64,000 nucleotides of DNA. Source: Salvator merianae. Its lineage: Eukaryota; Chordata; Lepidosauria; Squamata; Teiidae. The stretch is taken from positions 44,207,487 through 44,271,486 of the forward strand of contig QVOM02000112.1 in the NCBI GenBank assembly GCA_003586115.2. The letters are read 5' to 3'. Shown here piece by piece: positions 47,630-57,728 of the stretch. The position numbers and the translations under genes are program-made. Every line of letters begins with the position of its first letter. Position 1 is the stretch's first letter. Below the pieces are notes generated by a model that saw only the letters and a list, made by a program, of their open reading frames with translations, made no database searches and was not told the DNA's origin.

Positions 47630-48600
47630 AGTACCCCACTGGATCAGGTCCAAGGACCATCTAATCCAGCAATCTGTTCACATAGTGGCTAGTCAACTGC
47701 ACAAGGAAAACCATTAGCAAGACATGAGCTCACAGCTTACTCTGCTCGTAGTTTTCCAGCAGCTGATTTTCAGAAGAAAATTGAGTCCCATTACAGAGGC
47801 ATTCACCCTGATCCATAAATGTATCCAAATGTATCCCTGACTTCCATAAATGTATCCAAAATCTATTCAAAACCTCCTAAACTGGAAGCCAACACCTCTG
47901 ACTTTTTCTTTACAGACTAAAGAGCCCCAACTACTGCAGCCATGCCTCATAAGAAAGATTTTTTCATCTTGTCAATCATCTTAGTTGCACTCTTTTGTAC
48001 TTTTTCTGGTTCTGCTATATCCCCTTTCAAATGAGGTGAATAAAACTGCACACTTTATTCCAGGTACGGTTGCAGCACTGATTTGTATAAGGGCATTGTA
48101 ATATTAGCATTTTTTATTTTTAATGCCATTCCTTATTATTCCTAAGATGCTAGTGGTCTTTTGACTGTAGATGCACACTGTGTTGATGCTTTCATTGAAC
48201 TATGTACCATTCCTCCAAGATCTCTTTCCTGATAAGATGCAGTCAGCTTTGATCCCACTAGAGTATAAAAAAAGTTAGGATTTGAGCTCCAGTGTGCATC
48301 ATTTGGCATTTGTTTACACTGAACAGCATCAGCAGTTTAGATTGCTCCATCCTCCCTTGTACAGGGATCCCTTTAAAGTACTTTATAGTCCTTTTAAAAA
48401 ATATATTTTTATTACTCTGAACAAGTTGACATCATTAGCAAACTTGACTATTTTACTGATCACCCTTACTTTATGTCATGTTTTTTTTTAAAAAAAAAGT
48501 TAAAACAAAACAAAAACACTGGTCCCAGGACAGAACCTGCAGGGATTCCACTTGTCACTCTTCTCCATTATGAGAAATGTAAACTTATTCTTACTCTTTG
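47630..48600 (-). mobile_element. CR1 LINE, RT C-terminus and 3' UTR (main piece)
   Basis: On the minus strand, from high to low coordinates, it reads SGIPAGSVLGP (about 48555-48518), VKFANDVNLFRV (48450-48412; family FADD has become FAND), then FSVNKCQMMHTGAQ (48330-48285). Worn forms of the segments YKTLVRP-EYC and EKVQRRATRMI follow (48100-47960). The 3' UTR 47634-47820 (GGATCAGGTCC, CCAGCAATCTGTTCACATAG on plus) matches 13573-13750. The element is 5'-truncated at about 48600. Its terminal 35 bp are found at 43187-43221, so an L1 split it. Confidence 0.85.
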
Positions 48601-48761
48601 GCCATATCTCTACTTCTAGTGGAGGTGATGTCCAGGAAATCCACCATGTTCTTATTGCCATTTTCTGTGGCTGATATTAACTCCAACACTCTCATCCAGA
48701 CAAAACCACTTCAGTCCAAAACCAGGTTGAGACAAGTTCTGGATCATGTTCGAAGGGAATA
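48601..48761. other. Unassigned spacer
   Basis: A short stretch between the CR1 and M2 elements, with nothing recognised. Confidence 0.4.
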
Positions 48762-48764
48762 CAT

Positions 48765-49270
48765 GGCCTGTTCACACTTAGTGAGAGGAACGTTCCAGGA
48801 CACTCGTTAGTACGGAGCATTTGCACCTGCAAACAGCCCCAGCTGACTTGAAACCTACTGAAGCCCAGCTGATGTTCACCTGATGCAAATCGCACTGGTT
48901 AAGAAAACTGTAGTCTGGAAGCTGACTTGCGTGATCAGGTGCAGATCAGGAAAGGTATGTTCACACCACTTCCTGGTGTGGAATGGCTGCAGGGTGGGGA
49001 CTGCATGGCTGCACAGGCACCATTAGACAGTTTGGACCCAAGTTTGGACTTTGGAGTCTGGATCCTGGCAGCCATTTCGGACACAAGTCCGGACGCAGCT
49101 CCTCTGAGTTTGAATACATCTACCTAACTAGTGCATTTTCATTCACACTGCTGCCCCTGCTGGTCAGCTCACAAACTGTTCTATTGCTGACAAGTGTGAA
49201 TACACATCACAGTATCAGCCCAAACCCTGCTAATTAGAACATTATACTGTTGTAGGTGTGAAAACAGCCC
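48765..49270 (+). mobile_element. M2 TIR element
   Basis: It starts GGCCTGTTCACACTTAGTG and ends TAGGTGTGAAAACAGCCC. It shares CGTTAGTACGGAGCATTTGC, GATCAGGTGCAGATCAGG, CACTTCCTGGTGTGGAATGG, GCCCCTGCTGGTCAGC and CCCTGCTAATTAGAAC with the copies at 40309 and 53003. Flanks are CAT and CAA, so one mutation from a 3-bp duplication. It abuts the tail of the L2 fragment. Confidence 0.75.
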
Positions 49271-49271
49271 C

Positions 49272-50258
49272 AATTTATTTATTTATTTATTTATTTTATT
49301 TATATCCCGTCTTTTTCCCAAAGGGGGACTCAAGCCAGCGTACAAGATTAAAACAGTACAGTAGCATACAAAATTAAAAACTATCCATTCATATATACCA
49401 GTAAAAATAAGTAAGTAAAATCCCAGCGTAGCAATCAAATATTAAAAATAAAACCTGTTATTAAAACACTATAAAAAGATAAAAGAAAAAAAGATAGAAA
49501 ACAATTAAAAATCAACTATTGGGTTAAAGGCCTTCTGGAATACAAATGTTTTTACCGGCTTACAGAAGGCAGGAAGAGATGGGGCCATCCTGGCCTCCAT
49601 GGGGAGGGAGTTCCAAAGCTTGGGGGCAGCCACTGAAAAGGCCCTCACTCTTGTTCCTGCTAACTGGATCTGGGAAGAAGTGGAACAGAGAGAAGGGCCT
49701 CAGAGGCTGATCTAAGCAACCTGGCTGGCTCATAAAGGACAAGACGATCCTTCAGGTATCCTGGTCCTAAGCCATTTAGTGCTTTATAGGTTCAGACAGC
49801 CAGTTTAAATTGTGCCCAGAAAGGAATTGGTAGTCAGTGGAACTCTTCCATTAAGGGAGTTGTGTGCTCCCTGTAACTAGCACCAGTTAATAACTTGGCT
49901 GCTGTTCTTTGAACCAGCTTGAATTTCTGAATCGTTTTCACTGGTAGCCCCACATACAGGGCACTGTAGTAATCCAACCGAGATGTAACCATGACGTGAA
50001 TCACTATGGCCAGATCAGGCTTCTCCAAAAACGGGCACAGTTGCCACACTAGTTTCAACTGTGCAAAGGCACTCCTGGACACTGCTGAAGCCTGACCCTC
50101 CATGCTCAGAGATGAATCCAGGAGTACCCCCAAACTACGGACTTCAGAGGGAGGGTAACCTCATCCAACACTGGCTGAAACCCTATTCTTGTATCTAACT
50201 TCTGACTGACCAGGAGCACCTCTGTTTTATCTGCATTAAGTTTCATCTTGTTCACATT
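49272..50258 (-). mobile_element. L2-type LINE, 3' third
   Basis: The minus strand shows KMKLNADKTEVLLV (about 50250-50205), GVLLDSSLSMEGQ (50130-50095), VTSRLDYYSALYVGLPVK (about 49990-49940) and LVQRTAAKLLTGA (49920-49880). A worn C-terminus and 3' UTR follow, containing the reverse of GGGAGGGAGTTCCAAAGCTT (49602-49621). The element ends in a TAAA-repeat tail (49273-49297 on plus: TTTA repeats). It is a typical 5'-truncated L2 insertion with a simple-repeat tail, inactivated by frameshifts. Confidence 0.85.
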
Positions 50259-50319
50259 TATCAACCATGTGTGAGCCAAACTGCACTACACAGACACAGA
50301 TTATACTCAAGATGTCTAT

Positions 50320-50320
50320 T

Positions 50321-50355
<35 letters not shown>

Positions 50356-50393
50356 ATAATAATAATGGAGTGTGAGCTTTAAGAATAAATATG

Positions 50394-50478
<85 letters not shown>
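50320..50478. repeat. Compound microsatellite (TAC)n-(AAT)n ... (TG)n-(AG)n
   Basis: (TAC)n covers about 50320-50354, (AAT)n 50353-50366, (TG)n 50395-50428 and (AG)n 50428-50478. The long pure runs indicate a highly variable locus. Confidence 0.95.
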
Positions 50479-50479
<1 letters not shown>

Positions 50480-52038
50480 CAAGCACATCAGGAAAGCAAA
50501 GATTCCAAACTGTTATTGCCCCAAAACATAAACAGCCTGTAAAAAAAATATGTACAAAACCTTTCTGACAATGGAGAATTATTCTGAAAACAATCAGGTT
50601 GATGCAGAAGTAAGTTTACTGCAAGAAATCTAAAAGCAGTGTTTTCTTCTGTGTAGTTTATGAAAGTTATACAACAGCACTGAATAAAAGAACAAGCAGC
50701 TTGCATGAAAAAGGGCAGCAGTATCAACATGAAGTCCTTGAAAAAGAAGAATCAAGTGTTTCAATGCTTTCCAATAAAATAAAAATCCCTTCTGGCTGCC
50801 GATTGGCTAGCTTTCAATTTCACCCTTGCTCACAACAAAAACTTTCGTTCGGTTTTGGTAAACATAAGGTTAGGAGGAGTAACTTCAACTTGCTTTACTA
50901 CTAGATAACATTCCCCCCAACCACTTGTCTTGGGAGAATTTAAGTAATCCTAAAGCTTTGACATAGTTCTCCATGCCCAACGCCATTAGAACTATCCAAC
51001 TTTGAATCTTCATCACAGTAAACAAAGCCTAGTCACCATAGCAACCATTTTTTCCTCTTTTCTCCTTGTTTCTGGAATCAGAGGTCAAGGCTGAGAAAGA
51101 TATTCACTATCCTTTGTTCCATCAAGCAGACAACAATGTTGTTTATGAGCTATAGTTCTGAATCAAAGTTCCATTATACTTCATTAACCATGCATGCAGA
51201 TACTGTAACACATATTGCCTCTAAAAAACCTCGGGGGGGAGGGGCGGGGAACGACATTTATGGTGGCAGGTCTAGAGTGTCTCATTCACAGAACACTGTG
51301 CAGATGTGAATCTTAAGTGTATCATAATCAGCTACAAAAATGCAGAGACAGATGAAGAAAAGAGCTGAATATGACTCAAAATCTGTAGAATACCTGCATT
51401 ATATTGAAAACTGCATTTTAAAATTATTTGGTTGTTACTGGTTAATCCAAAGCTAACTATTTTTGTCATAACAGAACACAAGAAAAGGCAGATTAAAAAC
51501 AATTAAAATCTGGATTTAAGAACATTTAAATTATACCAGCAATAATACAAGGAGAAAAAAAAATCAAACTGTATGTAAATACTTCATAAAAGTGAAGAAC
51601 TTCTAAATTATTTATGCCAGGAAATTAAAGCATTTCTCACATGTATCAAAACAAAGAAAAAGAAAGAAAGAAAGAAAGAAAGCTATTTAATCATCTTTAT
51701 GATGCTTCTTAGCTTGCATAAAAAATCCAGAATTTAAACTCCACGATGCTGAAAATACATGGATATTTTCTAACGAAGCTATGCATTTCTTCACACAGAG
51801 CAAAAACAGTGAAGGAGCTTCATTCTACAGCAGGGAGAGAAGGATAAAAAGAGAGAGACAGAGAACAAAAAATAAATTCTGGGCAGACCCACCATCTTTG
51901 CTGTGGCCACCACATGTGTGATGAGCGAAAAAGAAGGCCAGACATGTTTGGTGGTGGCATCATGCACATCTGGGTATTTTGCACCAGAGAAATGCGCAGA
52001 TGTTCACATCTGCCATGTTGTTCTGACTTCAAAAGCTG
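50479..52038. other. Unassigned AT-rich sequence
   Basis: No gene or family was recognised. It includes an (AAAG)n run (51655-51682) and a G-rich tract GGGGGGGAGGGGCGGGG (51233-51249) that could form a G-quadruplex. Confidence 0.5.
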
Positions 52039-52572
52039 TGCAAGGAATGCCAGCTAGCAACATGAAATGAAGCAAAGCTTTTCCCTTACTTGTTTTATTC
52101 CAGGCACATGAACAGGTACACGAGAATGTAGTCAAGCCAATCCAAGGTCAATCTCTACAGAATTTGCAATCATGATAGCCGGTCCAAAGGTCAGAGTCCA
52201 AACAAACTGAGTTCCGAAGCTGCAAGCCTGTTTAAGGATGTTGCTAACAGCAAGGCAGCAAGAGCAAGCTCCACTTTATAACGAGTCCTCATCAGAAACT
52301 GCCAGCAGCTGTGTGCGTGGGTGTGGCAGACCTCAGCATTTCTCCTCTAGTCTGACTGAACGTCTCAATCTTTGTTTAGCCTGCCAATGTTCAGCCAAAC
52401 CCAGGGACACCTCAGTACTGTCTGCCTCTGCAGCAGCACCAGGTGCCCCCCTTCCAGAGGCTCTGATGCTGGGATCTCCTGCACATCCACCTCAGCAGGT
52501 ACTGAGGCAGGAGCAGGGAGCTTCTGTTCCTCAGGCTCTGAGTCAGAGTCCGGCAGGGAGGTGGACATGACA
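52039..52572 (-). mobile_element. Solo LTR, probably Gypsy-like
   Basis: Read on the minus strand, it starts TGTCATGTCCACC at 52572. It has a TATA box, GTTATAAAGTGG (from 52285), about 290 bp in. A polyadenylation signal GGAATAAAACAAG (from 52110) lies downstream, and it ends near GGCATTCCTTGCA (52039). This U3-R-U5 order is what an LTR shows. No coding region of the same orientation is attached, so it is a solo LTR. Flanking duplications were not identified. The Gypsy label is an inference from the TGTCATG start common in squamate LTRs. Confidence 0.55.
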
Positions 52573-52599
52573 CCTGTATGTACATTTTTGGGAAAAATA

Positions 52600-54050
52600 G
52601 GAATATGCAAACACCAGTATTTTCCAATGACCAGACTGAATGGAGCTGATCACTATGAAGAGTGGGCCTTTGTCAGTTCTCAGTGCAGGAGGAAAAAGAT
52701 ATTTTGCAACTTTCATTGATTCATATTCACAATACTCTTTTGTGTATCTGATGACAAACAAATATGAAGCTTTTGAAAAAATTAAGGACTATGTCACAAT
52801 AATCAGTAATAAATTTGGTAGAAAATGTTAAGTCCTACATACAGACAATGAAGGTAAATATGTATCCAGAGAGATGGCAGATTACCTAAGACAGGAAGGG
52901 ATGTTCTTTATACTCCTGAGCAGAATGGAGTAGCAGAAAGTAAGAACTGATCCCTCACAGAGATGACCACATGCATGCTTCTGGGTGCAAACCTAGCAGA
53001 AAGGGCGGTTTCACACTTAGGAGAGTAGAATGTACTAATTAGCAGGGTTTGGGCTGGCCAGGAGCAGGTATGGGGAATAATATTTGCACTTGTCAGCAAT
53101 GGAACAGTTTGCGAGCTGACCAGCAGGGGGAGCAGTGTGAATGGGAATGCACTAGTTAGGGAGCTGTTTCCAAAGCCAGAGCAGTTCCTTTCAAAGTTGT
53201 CTTTGAAATGGCAGCCAGGGTATGAAGCCACAAGTGCAAACCAGCTTGTAAGGCAACAGATGGTGCCTGTGCAGCCCTGCTGGCCCCTCCCTGCCACCAT
53301 CTCAAACCCAGAAGTAGTGCGATCGCAATTCCCCTGATCTATACCTGATCACACAAGTCAGTTTCCAGACTGCAGTTTAGTGCACCAGCGGTACTCAGTT
53401 TCACGTGAGCATCAGGTTGGCTTCGGTGAGCTTCAAGGCAGCTGATTCCATTTGTAGGTGCGAATGTACCTCACTAGCGAATAGACAAGAACATTCCTCT
53501 TGCAAAGCGCAAACAGACCCAAAAATACTGGGCAGAAGCACTGTATAAAGCCAATTATTCATAGAATAGGATCCCAACCTAAGCTACAAATCAGACTCCC
53601 TTTGAGTTGTGGAATGGCAGAAAGCCTAATGTGTCTCAAGTCACAGCTTTTGGATCTAAAGCTTATGCATATGTTCCTAGAGCTCAAATGAAAAAAATGA
53701 ACTGTACATGTCAAGAAGGGATGTTTGTTGGCTACACAGAAGGCACTGAAGGATACAGAATTCTGGATCCTGCCACAGATAAAATCAAAGTATGCAAAGA
53801 AATTTACTTTGACAAAAGTGAGAAGCTACGTGAAAGCCAAGCACCAATCACACAACTGAACTCATTGCCAGGGAAAGAACCAATGTAAAGGGAAGATCAG
53901 AAGCCACAAGTCAGCCAGCCAGGTCAAGAAAGATATACAGCATCTGAACCACAAGTTAGTTGCTCAGAGAGATCAAAAAAAGTGATTCCACCAGAAAGAC
54001 TTTCCTACAAGGAAAGCACTGTTGTCCTAGGGAGTGATTCAAGGTGTGCC
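52600..54050 (+). mobile_element. Copia LTR-retrotransposon remnant
   Basis: The segment FPMTRLNGADHYEEWAF (52620-52670) resembles the start of Copia gag. It passes directly into integrase core sequence: GGKRYFATFIDSYSQYSF (52690-52743, first catalytic D), HTDNEGKYVSREM (52836-52874, second D), and a shortened TPEQNGVAE region (about 52911-52940). After an inserted TIR element (53003-53520), KYWAEALYKANY-type sequence, VFGSKAYAYVP-like sequence, GMFVGYTEGTEGYRI (53720-53765) and ERLSYKE (53993-54013) follow. Protease, the zinc-binding part of integrase and RT are absent. Stops are present; it is dead. Confidence 0.8.
53003..53520 (-). mobile_element. M2 TIR element inside Copia integrase
   Basis: The ends are GGGCGGTTTCACACTTAGG and CAAAGCGCAAACAGACCC. 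The flanks AAA (53000-53002) and AAA (53521-53523) restore a sensible Copia reading (A-E-K-Y-W) if one copy is removed. The interior matches the M2 copy at 48765-49270 in reverse, for example GCTGACCAGCAGGGGGAGC. It is non-coding. Confidence 0.75.
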
Positions 54051-54129
54051 TTTGATATTGGCAATCTTGTGATAAACGAGGCTTTATCCTGTTGCAGAAG
54101 AAAGCCCACTTTGCTGGCATCAAATCCTA

Positions 54130-54840
54130 GGGCCTTTTCAAACTGTCCACTGTGGAATGTTTGCCAGCAAACATTCCACAGTAGAACAGACCTTGCAGTG
54201 TGCCAACCATTTATGCTGCAAGGGCTTGGAACAGAACACCAGCAGGATGCCAGCATTTACAGTGTGAATACTGGTATCCTGCTACCATTGTGCGCCATGA
54301 CAGCAGTTGGTAAGCTTTCAGCCGCTGCCATGGTGACCAGCAATGCTACACAACTGCACAGGTGCAGCCATGCAGCTGTGCATTTGCACCTGGAGGTGGG
54401 TGTGACAGTGATGTTGGAAGCGGGGGGGGGTGCAGGCTGCCCCAGGTGGCACGTTGTCCCGGGCGGCCCATGCAGCCAAGTCTTTCTCTGCCCGCCTGGC
54501 ATGCCAGAGAGCGAGTGCACCAGAGAGTGTGGCAGTTGTTGGGGCGGCGGCAGGGGTAGGAGGCTGCAGGGCAGGGCGCCCTTGCTCGCGCTCCTTTGCC
54601 ACTGCGTGGCTTTGGGTGGCAAAATGTTTAGCTACGCTGCTGGGGTGTGAGCACAATGTACTGGGAGCAGTCCAGCAGCTCCTGGTACAGCTGTGGAGCA
54701 TGTTTTTGTGTTTCGCAGCAGGTAGTGATAGGCAGCAACTGTAGTCTGCTCCTGATCACCAGGGTATTCGCAAAGTACAAAGGCACTTGACTAGTGAGTG
54801 TCCTTAATGCTCACTAGTTTCAAATATGAAAAACACCTCT
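54130..54840 (+). mobile_element. M1 TIR element with GC-rich interior
   Basis: It starts GGGCCTTTTCAAACTG, followed by a hairpin around CCACTGTGGAATGTTTGCCA. M1 blocks ACCAGCAGGATGCCAGC, GCCGCTGCCATGGTGACC and GTGGAGCATG follow, and it ends near CAAATATGAAAAACACCTCT. A GC-rich insert (54420-54620), including a G run, is not found in other M1 copies. The 222-codon frame across this region starts in Copia and is chimeric. Confidence 0.65.
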
Positions 54841-55149
54841 GATCTCTCCCTCTTCCTTGCTTTTCCATTCTGGCTACCATTGGGGACCTAAATCTTCTTG
54901 ATTGTCCATTGTTTTCTGATAGATGATGAAAATGGGATGGGAAAGTCTGTTTCCTTGTTTGCTTGATTTTAAATTGTTATTTCTCTGGTCTGGCAACAAG
55001 TGCAGCTTTTTACCCTCTATCTATTTTGTCATTTTCTGGTTCTCTCATGCCTTGTTTTGGGAAGGAAGTACATAAAATGGGGTGCCCATCCATGTCTCTC
55101 TGTACAAAAGTGGATCTCCTTTACAGAGTGCTTGTGGGTGGTCCTATCT
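54841..55149. other. Unassigned spacer
   Basis: Nothing recognisable lies between the M1 element and the SINE. Confidence 0.4.
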
Positions 55150-55285
55150 TGCACAAGTGGCCGCTGAAGTGTTAGAGCATCTATATCACAGTGAGATGGT
55201 GTCAGGTTCAATCCCCAGCATTTGTCTGGGGAAAAAAATAAAAGTAATGACAAACCACTGCTGCATTTTTTTCAAAAAACTGCAT
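55150..55285 (+). mobile_element. tRNA-headed SINE (Sauria-type)
   Basis: TGAAGTGTTAGAGCATCT is a worn A-box region and CAGGTTCAATCCCCAGCA (55203-55220) is a B-box region, in tRNA order and spacing. AATGACAAACCACTGCTGC follows, the usual mid-segment of squamate SINEs. The anticodon arm does not fold as a tRNA would, so it is a SINE rather than a tRNA gene. Confidence 0.65.
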
Positions 55286-55386
55286 GGGATATATCTATGT
55301 AGGAGTTGAACTTTACTTGAAAACCTTTTTTTGCATTTTATGTATCTTGCTCAAATAAAGGATCTCACTGACTGGAAATTATATAA

Positions 55387-55780
55387 GGGTCTTTCTACAC
55401 TGCCTCATTGTGATCCAAATCAGTAGGTCCGGACCAGTCCACAGCAGTCCACAGCTTGACTGGGAGTGGCTAGATTGTTCCTGGTCAGCAGTGTGCATGT
55501 GTTTTTTCTGGGTGCAATGTGGCGAGTGAGTGTGGTGGTGCAACTGTGGCTGTGGCTGCACAGTCATGTGCAGCATCCAGTTCACCAAGCAATATCTGGG
55601 TGCACACTGGATGTTGCTGCGGACGGACATTGCCATGGTGATCCAGCACTTTGGGTGCTGCTGGGCCAGTATGGGGCTTTTCCAGCATGCAAAGTGCGGA
55701 TGGTCACCACCACATCTGATCCTTACCAACTTGATATGGTATTACCATATCATGAGAGACTGGCAAGTGCAAACAGGCCC
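55387..55780. mobile_element. M1-type TIR element with TAA target duplication
   Basis: The ends are GGGTCTTTCTACACTGCC and GCAAGTGCAAACAGGCCC. TAA flanks both (55384-55386 and 55781-55783). The left end has F-like GTGATCCAAATCAG; the middle has M1 CACAGCTTGACTGGGAGTGG and GCCATGGTGATCC. It looks like an M1/F hybrid. It is non-coding. Confidence 0.75.
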
Positions 55781-55783
55781 TAA

Positions 55784-57289
55784 GAAGTCTCTCTCAATGC
55801 TTCTGCTTTTCCTAAAATAACTTTTATTCCAATAAACTTTTGTAGCCTTTCTAACTACAGAAGGGAGATCAGTTTGATTTGTTGATTCAGTTACAGACAT
55901 TTCTTAACAATATTTCAGGCTTGAATGTTGCCTATGAAATAAATGTCTTCTTAAGTTATAAAAAAAGAAAAAGAAAAAAAAAAGTGTTTGATTTATTACA
56001 TTGCAAAGATGTGAAATGTAGAGTCATCTTTCATCGTTATTTTTTCTGAGTATTTTTACTCTGGGGAGCGCAGTTTAACAGGTGGGTAAAGCCCCTTGCT
56101 CTGGAAACTACCATATGCTGCAAGGAAGAAAATGAATAATCTAACAGAAATCTGGTAAACCAGTTGGTGTACTTTGCATATTACTTTGCATTTCATTTTT
56201 TTTTTCTCCTAAAATGTTTTTGTTACTAAAATAGCAACACTGAGAGAGGTGACCTTCAGCCTGAAGCTCTGTGCTTTGCCTCTTCAAGTGTGCCACAAAA
56301 TCTCATTTTAGCAAATGTGAGGGAGTAAACAAATATGCATCAGCTTGCTAGTGTGCTTTAAAAAGAAAAAAAAAAGGCATAAAAATACAAATATGTATTT
56401 CTACAGAAACACTTTACTATTTTCCCTTTACTTAAGATTCTGATATGTTGACTGTTGAAATATTTATCAAGTACCCATCAGTCAGCTGATACAGAAATCC
56501 TTAGTATAGGAGGTACCACAGAGGAACAAATCCATTCCTCAGTTAATATAAATTGGTTAAAACCTTAGGTACAGTTCCAACATTGTAGTTTATCAAGTTC
56601 TTGACCCTTTTGCAATCAAAACCATGCTCTGCACTGCTCCCAAACAATGTAAAACACTCGGCATGGCTTCCTAAGTAAAATGGAAATACAAGCAAGCTGG
56701 GATAATAGAAGGGCTTTACAACAGAAGAGGCAGTGCTGAGTTTTCCTAAAAATCTCTCAATAATATGTCTAAGTTATTTAAAAAAATGGAAAAATATTTA
56801 AACGATCATGATAAAATTTCAGAAACAGACAAAAATTAAAATAACCATTTCATTATTATTAACTTCATGAGCACAAGGGGAAAAAAATAGGCGGGAAGTT
56901 AAAAATTAAACAAACATAATATTTCTGCATTAAAAAGATATCACATAAAGGTGTGCCCAGCAACGTTTGGCATGAGCTGGTTTGCATAAACAAGCCTAAG
57001 ATCAGTCACTCTGTTGGCAGACTGAGCTGTGCTCTAAAACTGAAAGCAAGCTGAACCTCAATGGGCTTGGTGAAGAAGACTTGTTGATGCCTCATGGTGA
57101 CACAGCAAGAGCTTTCTCCTGTGCCTTTATATCACTTTTGCAGTTGCAAAGGACCATTACTCAGCTACAAAACTGAGACAATGAGGTCAGAAAAGGCCCA
57201 TGTGATGCTGCCACAAATAACCACACTACCTGTGTGTACAGAACCAAGCTCAAACTGAGACACAGGTTGAGATCAGATGTAACAAAAAG
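55784..57289. other. Unassigned AT-rich sequence
   Basis: No gene, SINE or LINE motif was seen. This is a relatively repeat-poor part of the window, with A-runs at 55960-55985 and 56362-56374. Confidence 0.45.
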
Positions 57290-57445
57290 GGTGCCTCAGA
57301 GACCGTAGTGTGTGGCCCTTGGGTCCCCAATCTTTTCTAATCCACCTTTTCTATCATAGAATGTTCATGAGAGGGGGAAGGGGCAGACTGGTATGTGAAC
57401 AATCCCACCTCAGAGCCTTCAATAAGATGCCTCAGAGATTATTTC
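57290..57445 (+). repeat. Repeat D, copy 2 (uninterrupted)
   Basis: GCCTCAGAGACCGTAGTG, AATCCACCTTTTCTAT, CATGAGAGGGGGAAGGGGC and CCACCTCAGAGCC match repeat D copy 1 (26953-27007 joined to 27518-27562). It supplies the empty-site reference for the F insertion there. Full boundaries are unknown. Confidence 0.5.
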
Positions 57446-57594
57446 TTTTTTTGCTATGTCTGATCAAGGCCTGAGACTGCTGAGGATCTTAATGAGGTAC
57501 TCTGAACTGGCTTACTGGTGTTGGGTCTTGGCTTGATGCGGGCTGACCCACCAAAGTTGTGCTTGTGCATATCTATAATAGTACAACAACATAA

Positions 57595-57728
57595 GGATTT
57601 CCATGTCTTAATGTTTTAGTTTGTATGCAACACATTTTATGGCTTTTGCTTTAATTGTTGATTTTAATGTATTAGTTGTAATTCATTTTTGATGCTCTTT
57701 AATTGGTGTAAAGCAGTTTATAAATGCA
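57595..57728 (+). mobile_element. Possible L2-type 3' UTR tail
   Basis: T-rich text ending AAAGCAGTTTATAAATGCAAAC resembles the 3' ends of squamate L2 elements. No coding part was found, so this is tentative. Confidence 0.3.

Noticed and set aside
52238..52570. 110-codon plus-strand frame rich in Ser and Ala
   Set aside because: It is antisense to a solo LTR whose TATA and polyadenylation signals lie on the minus strand.
53982..54650. 222-codon plus-strand frame, the longest in the window
   Set aside because: It begins in the tail of the Copia remnant and continues through an unrelated M1 element, so it is a chimeric chance frame.
55150..55225. tRNA gene
   Set aside because: A and B boxes are present but the cloverleaf does not form, and a SINE body follows.
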